A stretch of DNA of 64,000 bases, taken from positions 1 through 64,000 of the forward strand of contig NW_022985721.1 of assembly GCF_902459465.1 (NCBI RefSeq). The letters run 5' to 3'. The position numbers and the translations under genes are program-made. This document shows, piece after piece, positions 23,701 to 34,400 of the stretch. The notes beneath the pieces were generated by a model that saw only the letters and a program-made list of their open reading frames with translations, did not search any database and had not been told where the DNA came from. This DNA is from Asterias rubens (Eukaryota; Echinodermata; Asteroidea; Forcipulatida; Asteriidae). Positions within the stretch are counted from its first letter, which is position 1, and each line of letters begins with the position of its first letter.

Positions 23701-24488
23701 AAGAATATAGCCTTGTGAACATTTTAGTAAAAAAATTTGACAAGTACACAAGACTATAGCCTTGTGAACATTTTCAGGCAAAAGCGCAAAATTTTACAAG
23801 TACACAAGGATAGCCTTGTGAACATTTTCAGGCAAAATTTGACAAGTACACAAGACTATATAGTGAACATTTATAGGCAAAAGTGCAAAATTTGACAAGC
23901 CTTGCGAACATTTTCAGGCAAAAGTTGACCAGTACACAAGACTAAAGCGTTGTGAACATTTTAGCGCAAAATTTGACTAGTACACAATACTTTTCAGGCA
24001 AAATTTGACAAGTACACAAGACTATAGTACACAAGACCAAAGCCTTGCGAACATTTTCAGGCAAAACTTGACAAGTACACAAGACTCATAGCCTTGTGAA
24101 CATTTATAGGCAAAAGTGCAAAATTTGACAAGCCTTGCGAACATTTTCAGGCAAAACTTGTCCAGCAGACAAGACTATAGCGTTGTGAACATTTTCAGGC
24201 AAAATTTGACAAGTACACAATACTTTTGAGGCAAAATTTGACAAGTACACAAGACTATAGTACACAAGACCAAAGCCTTGCGAACATTTTCAGGCAAAAT
24301 TTGACAAGTACACAAGACTATAGCCTTATGAAGGTTTATAGGCAAAAGTGCAAAATTTGACAAGCCTTGTGAACATTTTGGCGCAAAATTTGACAAGTAC
24401 ACAAGACTATAGCCTTGTGAACATTTTCAGGCAAAACTTGACAAGTACACAAGGCTATAGCCTAGTGAACATTTTCAGGTAAAATTTG
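20777..24488. repeat. Satellite array, 48-bp monomer
   Basis: About 3.7 kb is made of variants of a 48-base monomer, roughly 75 by length. Each monomer carries the 20-base near-palindrome CACAAGACTATAGCCTTGTG, then aacattttcaggcaaaattt and gacaagta. Variants replace caggcaaaa with GGCGCAAAA or AGCGCAAAA, or add aagcgc. Larger blocks recur, so there is higher-order structure. Because 48 is a multiple of 3, repetitive open frames appear on both strands (CTCQILPENVHKAIVL-like on minus). Frequent indels and stops argue against coding. Confidence 0.95.
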
Positions 24489-26086
24489 TCTTCTTTTTCA
24501 TTTTTTTGCCTATTTTTCAAATACCAACATTTCCCTAAATATAGCTCATTTATTTGATCAAGTTTTATAAAAAGGCATCAGAAGAGCCCACTGCATCATT
24601 TTAGAGCATAAAATAAAAAATAAAAAAATGACAACATTTCGACAAAAAGGCTGGACTAAGGCCTACCCCCCTTGTCGATTTTTTCCAGTAAAAATCACAA
24701 CTCAAATTTTGTAGTGGTTTATTATAATAATAGGTGTTTTTCTTAATGCTAACTGCAGGCCACCCGCTTCATTATATCATTTTCAAGTTGTCAAATACCA
24801 GCATTGTGACTTCTGACTGACCCCTCTTAGCCCTGCTAAGTAAATTTAGCATTAATTGTTTTAACTACTTCTACAAGAATTTCAGTTGATCCATGAAATG
24901 ACACAAGTTGAAAACCAAATGATATTCAGTGTGGTAAACCGACATTAGTCGTTTATTGTTGGGTATTCCGTGCATCAGTTTTAACAAGTGACTAAAATGA
25001 TGTTTTAAAAGTGAACTAACCGAATGCATCATTTTATTATCAACAGTAAAGCGCCAGCCAAGTAAAGCGCCAGCCAATAAAGTGCCAGCTTAGAACAAGC
25101 TAGAAAGTGCACGTCTTGCCCTTATCAGACATGTTTAAGCCTTTCAGGTTTTTATGGCATTGCTTTAATGTGTAAATGAAACAAACATTTGCTTGAGCGT
25201 GGCGCAATACTCAAATGTGCACTAGACTTGACATCATCTGAGTTCAGTGGTTGAGCTGATCTGGAGTCAGTACGCTATCATTGTGTGTGCAGTGAACGAA
25301 ATATGTCTTGACATGGAACATGACTTCCAAGATGGCAGATAAGCTTAATGGCAGACCTCGTACTGACAATGCAGCATGTGAGGTCAGTTTAAAGGTCAAA
25401 AGGTCAAAGTTTCTTCAAACCGACCTCGTCAGAAGCCCCTACAACTATTTTCAGATTTGAGCATACCCAATGCATCCTACAAGTGTGGTGGCTTCATGGC
25501 CAAGATCAATTATATCGAGCTGAAGATCATTATTTCCCAAGCCACTACAATTGTAGCTTATTATAAAACCAGTTACCATCCCAATACTCTGTATTGTCTA
25601 TTGTTTTTAACTGATTCAGGACTAGGTTTGCTTAGCAGTCAATTATTTCCCGCTTAGCAGTTCTTTGACATTAGGCACAGTTACTCACTGACATAGGCTT
25701 CAGTATTGATAATAAAATGACAATTCTAACACTCTGTACTTTTTTTCGTCAGAACACCATAAAAATAATATAATTATTTTACACTCATGAGAAAAACCTC
25801 TGAATTAAAATAAACCATTGGAATAAATTATTAATCTCAAATAGGCTATAGAAAGGGGATAAATATTGCAAAGTTAAGTTTGTCATTTTAAAGACTTCAA
25901 AATACTGTGCAACAATAGTGTGAACATCAACTAAAATTGTTTGTACGTCTTCTCACCGCTCTCTAAGATGAAGAAATTTACACATAATTTACTTCTTGTG
26001 GAATACAGCTTTCTCAGTCTTAAAAAATCACAAAATAATTACAAATGCATAGAGGTTCTCAAGATTTGTTTGGCTTCACCTAACAG

Positions 26087-26471
26087 TTAAAGGCAGAGGA
26101 CACTATTGGTAATTACTCAAAATAATTATCAGCATAAAACCTTACTTGGTGACGAGTAATGGGTAGAGGTTGATAGTATAAAACATTGTGAGAAACGGCT
26201 CCCTCTGAAGTGACGTAGTTTTTGAGAAAGAAATAATTTTCCACGAATTTGATTTTGAGACCTCAAGTTTAGAATTTGAGGTCTCGAAATCAAGCATCTA
26301 AAGGCACACAACTTCGTGTGACAATGGTGTTTTCTTTTATAGTTATCTCGCAACCCCGAAGACCAATTGAACTCAAATTTTCACAGGTTTGTTAATTTAT
26401 GCATATGTTGATATACACCAAGTGAGAAGAGTGGTCTTTGACAATTACCAATAGTGCCCCACTGTCTTTAA
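26087..26471. repeat. MITE family A, complete copy
   Basis: TTAA lies at 26087-26090 and 26468-26471. The ends are AGGCAGAGGACAC and GTGCCCCACTGTCT. The central inverted pair gagacctcaagtttagaatt/tgaggtctc is present. Confidence 0.9.
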
Positions 26472-27513
26472 ATGAAAGCTCTCAATTTGGCATCAGCACG
26501 AGGGGTGGGGTGCTTTTTGTTTTAGGGGGGAGGGGTGTTCAGCTTGTAAAATTGCAAAATGTAAATATTTTTTGAGGTTACACGGTCAACACGGTCAAAT
26601 AAGTGACTTCAATCTTTAAGAAAATAATCTGAGTGGTTGAGGTGGAAATCTTTCAACTGCATCTGCAAAAAATGTGCAGCACTCAACATGCACTAAAACA
26701 TACATGGATCATTGTTTTCTAAAGTCTTTCACTGGTGTACATTTCTATACAATCCATTTCTAGAAGTGTTGGTTTTTTAAATCTTGTGTATCGCATTTCA
26801 AATAAAATCAACTTATTGAACAAGTTTCAGACTTATCAATCTAGACTGCTTAACATGATTGCTAAGCACATAAATATGGGGAAACCAGTCTCAAGCTGTG
26901 TTATAGTAGCATTGCATTTTTGGCTTGTCTGAGCTTAGCAAACTTGCTGGCGCTAAGAACACAAAATTCGGCCCAACTTGTTTTCAAACCTTTAAAGGGA
27001 CAATCCCGAATCAGAGTAAAAAAATACCATTAAAAAACCATTTACTTACACTACATGTATCTCTAAACCATAACTTATTCACCTAAGAAAAGTGAACTTT
27101 ATGTTAATGTAAAATAATTATCAAACAATATTATGAGGTAAAGTTAAGTTACCCATATGGGAGAAAAACAAAAATGAAAACTTCTTTTTCACATCATGTA
27201 CAATTTAAACATTTTTGTTTTATACTCCAACTCTTCTAGAGGAAAGATGTATTAATCTACCCACTTTAATCTGTACATTCAATATATACATTATGTTTTT
27301 TAATATATATATTATATATTTCAAGGAATTATTTCCATTATTAACAAGAACAATTTTTGGGAACTCCGTGGAGTCTCACTGGCTCGTCTGGTACCCCGAC
27401 TCAACGCAGAAATGCTCTATTTATTGGATTAGAACAACCTGACTGTTTGACTGTGGGCTTTGGCTTTATCATGGTGTCAGTTGCAATGATAAAGAACAAG
27501 GTTATAAGGCTGT

Positions 27514-27641
27514 GGCCGTGTCCGAAACGGCGACTTCGGCTACAGCTACGGCTAGATCGCGCGCGTCTGCCTATTCTTTAACACTGGTAGACGCGCTGAT
27601 CTAGCACAGCTGTAGCCGAAGTCGTCGTTTCGGACACGGCC
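27514..27641. repeat. 130-bp hairpin element, copy 1
   Basis: GGCCGTGTCCGAAACGGCGA at the left is mirrored by the right end, which finishes CGTTTCGGACACGGCC. The arms continue through cttcggctacagct and end around a short loop with tattctttaacac. The arms contain CGCGCGCGTC runs. Confidence 0.92.
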
Positions 27642-28061
27642 TGTGTTTGAATCTGTGGATGTGGCTGTGGCTAAGAGTGTTGCTATAGGTATCCTAGGCT
27701 TCAACCATTATGGAGTGATGAAGCCACAGTTGCTGTCGGAGGTGCTACTTCCAACATTGCCTCAGGCCCGAGACCGAGACATACAAATTGCCAAAACCTA
27801 AAAAAATATGGTTTCTTTAACTTGGTTCAACCTGGAGCACTGATGGCCTGGTATTTATTTTTATTTATTTTGCCATAAATAACCCACTTTAAACTAGATC
27901 AAACCAATTTACTAGCTTCAATCTGAACGCTCAATGATTATTCAGAAGTGCCAATCCACCAGAGAAATATTTCAATCTGAAATACTCTCCAACAAAACAT
28001 GAGTCCTTGTTCAATTGCTTTCACTTCAAGAGAACCCCCTAATATGATGAAAATGCACTCA

Positions 28062-28190
28062 GGCCGTGTCCGAATTGGCGACTTTGGCTACAGCTACGGC
28101 TAGGGCGCGCGCGTCTGCCTATCCTTCAACACTTACAGACGCGCTGATCTAGCCGTAGCTGTAGCCGAATTCGCCAATTCGGACACGGCC
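28062..28190. repeat. 130-bp hairpin element, copy 2
   Basis: It has the same arms as 27514-27641 (GGCCGTGTCCGAATTGGCGA ... TTCGGACACGGCC) with a few base changes, and lies 420 bases further on. Compensating changes keep both arms of each copy paired, as expected of separate insertions. Confidence 0.92.
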
Positions 28191-31019
28191 TTATTTTTTT
28201 TTCAAACTCATGATGTATATAAATGTTACCATACTGCAATCTGACATTTGAGTCGGGGTACCATACATACTTAGAATGATACTCTGAGAAGACAAAATCT
28301 GCCTTTAATGTACATACCTGACACTGGGTCGGACTTATAAATAACTTGCATAACTTGTTTCAAATCTACGCTTCACAGTTCGGACTGATTTACACACACT
28401 GTACTCCAAAACTTTAGTTTCAAGATTATTTGGAAATGAGAACTAAAGTATTTCAAGCTCATGTTGAAAATGCAGAAAATGTTTGAAATTTGGTTTTGAT
28501 GGACCACCCAATCCCAACTATGAGCTTTAGGGAGTGTGTTAAAAGTCAGGCTAAACACTCTAGGGACAAGAGACCACATCGTTAAAACTTCCTGGATGTT
28601 AACAAACTCATGTGAAAACTTTTTCTGAAAAGATTTTTTGTCACCAACAACAAATTTCACATTTTTTCTGCAACAGTTCTATGTGTAGGTCTTGGTTATA
28701 TTTGTTTAATTACCCTCAATTTAGAAATTATTCAACACTACTTAGAGTGACCTGAAAACCCTTTGAGTAAAGTTGAAACAATCACCTCAAACTTCCTGAG
28801 AATAGTTTGGCGGAAGTCCCCTTTGACAATTTTTCTTTTTTTTTAAAGCCTGAAATTACATAATTATCTCTCCCTGGGTTCTTACCCTATTTTAATGAAC
28901 TCAATACGACACATCCAAGCCAAATAAAAGCTTCATTACAGGGGCAAGTATGTAATGATCATAATCACACAGTTTGGGAGTTGGGTGAAGGATTTTGATG
29001 AATTTCACCAATATGGCTCCTTCTAGAATGGCTGTCCTCTATTGACAGAAAAATGAAACAATATTTTTCCCCCTTTGCTTTTAACTCAAAATCATTTACA
29101 TCATCGATGAATGTGTGTTTATTGCGTATAAACAATACCTTGACTTTCCCAAAATATTACATAAACCCCTAGTGCGTATTAAATTGTTTTCTATTTTGAA
29201 TACAGGCCTGAACTCTATGTTTTATTTATCACAATTTGTTAACTACTTTCAATCATTCCTCTGTTCCTTACGACTCCTTTTAACTATTTATTACTAAGTC
29301 CTTCATGTGGTTCTGGTGAACTATATCATTAAATTATATTCATTATCCTACATGGCCTCCAGGCTGTATTATAAATTAATTATTCTCTAAGTATAAAAGG
29401 TAAGACGAAAATTTCTCCTCAAGGATAGGTGTTCTTAATTTATTTTAGGGGGGGGGGAAGCTTTGCAATTATCGTTTTACAGAATGCATCATATTTTTGC
29501 AGTTGTTTATAAATTAAGCCACAAACACTTTTTTTCCAAACAGCAGTTGAAACACAAAAAACACATCAAATTGTAAGAATAATTGTCACTATAACACATT
29601 GGCCTGGTCACCATTATTGCCTTGAACCCTTGCGTCCAAACCATGCGTGTTTGTCTTCAATCATAAAAAAGCAACACCAAAACAAGACGTTCGTATGGCT
29701 ACAGTAGTTAATTTCTTCTGGGAAAAATGTGTTGGTTCTGAAAAGAACAAGTTGGATTTAAGCAACAACACTTCTTCCCAAAGGGGTATATACTACACTT
29801 TGTACCAGAAAGAACTACTATCCACCATGCAGAGCCTCAAACAAACAGCAAACACACCTTGTTGTATTAACGCTTGCTTAACATCAACAATAACACGCTG
29901 GCTATCTCAATGGTGATCAGTCAATTTGTACTAAGACGCCAGGGAACAAAACAAAGCAGCAGTAAAATTACACACGTCTATTCCAGGTTTTCACCATAGC
30001 AACGTCAAACATGGCCTCTTGCTCAGCCATGATTTGTCATTATCCATGTGATAGCAACGTATTCTATACCATAAAAAGCAATGATTACAAAAACTTTATA
30101 CCAAAACAATACCAAAGCAGCAATTGTATAAATTAAGCCACAAAAGTGAATCAAAGAAATCGTAAAATAGAGTTATACAGATCAGTCCCTTTTTCTTACC
30201 GAACATCTTAAACACTCTTGGTTTTTTTCCAAACAAGAAGGAACCTTAATAAAAAAAAACAGCTTGGTTTTTCAACAGATGCTGAAGATAAATTCCCTAT
30301 CATCAGGTGATGCGATGCCTTGATGGATGTTAAGCCAACTAAGTCTACAGACTTCACCAGCAAAAGGAGTAAAGAAAATATAGTCCAACGGCGAGTAGGA
30401 AACGGCTGTCTGTAAGGTATGTACATAGAGTTACAGGCCCTGCTACTCCTCCATGCATCAGTTGTAAATAAGATTCATCCTCTAGCACATACAACCGAGT
30501 TGATAATTAAAACTGTAGCTCTGGTGCTTCGCTTGTCCGTTACATTCTGTTGGGTGGGGGATGAGGAGGGGGCAACGTCTCAGCGGCCTGAATTGTGATG
30601 GCATGCAGCAGGGATAAAGGCAAATCATTTGCTCAAAAATATGATGATTGTGCATTGTTGACGACTCTGGTTCAAAGATTCCATGCTGTTTGATGCCAAA
30701 GAATCAGCAACTCCGGTAATTTAATAAAACATCCGATACATGAAACAGCAGTGGAACTATAACATCCTGGAGGGTAAAACATGTCAAAGTTTCTACTGTG
30801 GCTTAAATAGGTGTACATGAAACAGCAGTAGAGCTCAAAATTCCCCTACACTTTTCCCATTGTGGCTTCAGTAAAACTAGGTGAACACGAAACAGTGGTA
30901 GAGTTAAAATCTCATTGACTCCATAATATCCTAGGTGGCTGGCTTTCTTCAGGTTTAATCGCTAATATAAATAAATGCACTGGCATATACAGATCATGAG
31001 AGTGAATTCCCTCAGTCTA

Positions 31020-31406
31020 TTATAAATCCGTCTCCTTTGAAGACTTTTCTTTCAACTTTGCAAACTTGTTCTCCAGGTCTTCCGTTTTGACGACATCCGG
31101 ATGTGAGAATTCCTTAGAGTTCGACTTGACCACAGTCTTGGTTTCGTTTGGCACGGGCGTGTCGCCAGAGTTTATACTTGTCACATCCTGATGCTCCACC
31201 GGAGACATCTCAAATTGAAACTTCTCGTCATCGTCTGCCTCTTTGATTGTATCGTCTTCAGACGTCGGGGTAGGGCTGTTGCGGATCTGGCTGCTATACC
31301 AGTCACGGTTCTCTTCCAGAAGATCTAGGAGCTCCTGGGCGTCTGGGTAGACAAGATCCGCCCACGTCTCCCACAACGGATGCACGATGTAGTCAATGAA
31401 ACCAAC
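31020..31406 (-). CDS. PDE4: PDE4 last coding exon and C-terminal tail
   Basis: It opens with [20 protein letters not shown] (active-site phenylalanine in GF). It then has [20 protein letters not shown] and an SP site ([11 protein letters not shown]) where ERK phosphorylates vertebrate PDE4, followed by EKFQFEMSP, the FQF-type ERK docking motif. The stop is TAA (31020-31022 on the plus strand as TTA). The C-tail is acidic and lysine-rich. Confidence 0.97.
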   Translation of the reverse strand, partial: VGFIDYIVHPLWETWADLVYPDAQELLDLLEENRDWYSSQIRNSPTPTSEDDTIKEADDDEKFQFEMSPVEHQDVTSINSGDTPVPNETKTVVKSNSKEFSHPDVVKTEDLENKFAKLKEKSSKETDL

Positions 31407-34400
31407 CTGTTGATGGAGATACAAACAGAAAAAAACTTTATACATTAGTAAATCAAGAAGACACAAAGCATGGTTTTCAAAAAGAAAAGGAACAAATAAC
31501 ACATGGTAAGGCTCAGTAAGGCTCAACATTTATACTAGACTGCTGGTTTTTGTGGCAGGCCAGTAAACTTATGACCAAACAAATCCAGCTGGTTGTAATT
31601 GAATTACAAAACAATATACCACACTGTGCAACATCTTGAACAGAAACAAATTATGTTAAAATGTTGACAAAGTAAATCTCCTCTTAAATGTTTTAGACTA
31701 ATGTTCAAATAAAGTTTTAAGTTTTAAATGCATGTTGTCCGGAATCAGGACTTTTTTGCATAATGATTCTGGACTTGCTAACAATTTCTCATCCAGAAAA
31801 CATCTATTTCCCCCAAATTTGAGCCCTGCCCCCACCAAACAAAGTATCAATAAATGCCCCAAACCCACTCCTGAACAAACTCCCAGAACAGCACCATTTC
31901 CATTGGACATACCTGTGACTTTTCGATGGATGCATTATACCGGTCCATCATGGGACTGACTTCCATTCCTTTCTGTCTCTCTAGATCACCCTGTAGGAAG
32001 AACTCTTCCATCACACGCTCCGTCCACTTGCGATAGATGTGCAGTGGCTTGGTTGGATTACCAAGATCAGCGCAGTGGACCAAGTTATTCAAAACCTAGG
32101 AGAGATCAATGGGACAGGAAAAGATGAGTAATAGCAATAATAATATCAAAGTCTTATATAGCGCACGTATCTACCAAACCAGGTACTCAAGGCGCTGAGT
32201 ATAATACAAACTTTCAGAAAGATAGGTAATTGCATTGATGAATTTTGAGACCCAATTATTTAGCACCTTATAATGGTTTACAAGGTGCTACGGCGCATAT
32301 AGTAGCTACTGCCAGGAACACCGGGGCGAACCCCTTCTCTTTTTCCAAAAGTGCACTGGGTTCTTTAACATGAGTTACACAACGCATGGGACCAACGACT
32401 TTACGTCCCATCCGAAGGACGAAGCAATGGTTAAGTGTCTTGCTTACGGACACAAGTGTCACGGCTGGGGATTTGAACCCACACTCTGCTGATCAGAAAC
32501 CCCAAAGTTTGAATTCAGTGCTCTTAATCGCTAGGCCACGACACTTCCAAGTCTCTTGAGCTTTCCATCGCAAGGTCTTGGTCTGAGTTTGCCAATCAAG
32601 GCTAGAAAACTATAGAAGGCCATAAGTGCAAAGCAAAACGATGTTTGTTTCCAAATGAGAATGGACCCTTCCCAAGAATTGTGCTAATAACATTCACGCA
32701 TGCGTACAGACCCTATTGGTTGGCAAACGCCATAGAGATGTGCACTAAACAGACGCGCAATCGCGTCTGCGTCACGCAGCCATAAGCCGTGTACAAAACA
32801 GCGGGATCTCCCTCATTTTGCCAACCAAAACGTTAGTGCGCACGCGCTATATGCAATTTACATATTTCATGGGAAAGGTCTATTAGCAAAGCACAAAATA
32901 TTTTTGCTTACCAAAAAAACGTGTATACTGATAGTGACTGATGCTCTGCTTATTTTTCTAAGCAGGAATTTTCTGAACAAAATGTCTCTGTATATTTGGT
33001 ATGCAGTAACACAATGTTTACATCTTCTTGCTGGGTAGAACTAGGTTCTTCTGAGAACCTGTCTTGCTTTTTATTCTAATAACCGTGGAGTAGATTTTTT
33101 GAAATATTTTTTAAATTGTTTTCTTCCTATGCATGAAATTGAGACCACATCTTACGAGTGGGCGTAGAAAACTTATTTACCATCATTCTGTCGTTGTAGT
33201 TGTCTAGGAGGAGCACCCCTGATCCAGCAACCTTCTTGGACTCTACCATTGTCTTCAGATCGGCTAGTAAGCTCATGTGCTTGGACATGTCTGTTGCTAA
33301 CACCTGAGAATATACAGGGGAAAAAAAAACACAACTTTTTAAAATAGCAACGGAAAGTTATGTACAGAAAAGAAATGAGGTTTCAAGAATAATAAATTGG
33401 AAAAAATGCTATGAAGTTTCTTGTCTTCAATTATTGTGTATTTTTATCAATCTTGTTTTTAGTTTACATAATTTATAGAACTGTTATCTTCTTGTCAACT
33501 ACATTTGGTACATCTTGCATATAGAAATAAATGTTTAACGCTGAACTAAAATAAGTCATAAACCACAAGGGAAACTGACTGAGTTAATTTTAAAGAACTT
33601 TTGGGTTGAACGAAGATACTCCACAGGAGTGAGACTTGCAACTCCTGGGGCCAATTTCATACAGCTGCTAAGCACAAAAATTTGCTTAGCATGATACCAG
33701 TAACAAGCAATACGGTACAAATGGAAATTTGGTTGGTAATACTGTTTTATCAAGGAAGAAAATTTCATGCTAAGCAAGTTTTTGTGCTTAGCAGCTCTGT
33801 GAAATTGGGCCCTGGATTAATGTATCGATGTGGCAGGAGATTTTGTCTTTTTGGAGATTCTGTCCCCCCATATGGCGAACTGTGTACAAACGTCTTCTGA
33901 TAGCGCCCTCTATTTAATAATCCCCCTACAGCCCATGTTAATTTCCCCTGACATAATACCCTGGGATACCAGCACTAGACCAAAACCGATCTATCTAGCC
34001 CTATGTTGGAAGTCTCCCTATTTAGGAAAGGTTTGCGGTAACGCCATGCAGTGACTATCTCTATCGAGTTGGGGTGGTTCTGAGAAGAACCGTTGGTTTC
34101 AACTCGATGTTTCGATCAGTATGCTCTGATCATCTTCTGGAGACAGCTTTCCTTATTGTATTTCCACCATGCAAAGTTTCAAATCCTACTTCTCCCAAAT
34201 TTGTCAATGTCTTTGTTCAGGGGTGCCAGTAAGAAGCCATACAACCTGTAACTGCTGTGTAGCCACACTAATCACACCACAGTTTACAATTGAGATCTGC
34301 ATAAGTAGAGGGGTGCAACTTTTTATTTGAACTGAGTTAAATAAGGGCTCCCTCTATTGGTTGTGTTAAAAGCGCGTATAACTCACCATATCAATCACCA

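Larger units (their letters stand above)
19014..31019. other. Region without recognised coding exons
   Basis: The segment runs from the last CCDC174-like exon to the PDE4 stop codon on the opposite strand. It should contain the 3' part of the CCDC174-like gene and the PDE4 3' UTR, but I found no further exon. Besides the listed repeats, 24490-26086 and 28200-31019 are AT-rich and show no domain-like frame. A tandem tctatta-poor patch at 25048-25092 repeats taaagcgccagccaa three times. 29451-29458 is a G run. Confidence 0.6.

Noticed and set aside
20849..24402. Many open frames of 60-116 codons with repeated CTCQILPENVHKAIVL-like peptides
   Set aside because: They follow from the 48-bp monomer being a multiple of three. 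Frames occur on both strands, break at each indel, and have no start, splice or domain evidence.
20777..24488. Possible CRISPR-like array
   Set aside because: The whole monomer repeats; there are no unique spacers, and the genome is eukaryotic.
25330..25390. ATG with 17 codons (MADKLNGRPRTDNAACE) before a GTCAGT donor on plus
   Set aside because: No homology and no partner exon; a short start-plus-donor combination is expected by chance in this much sequence.
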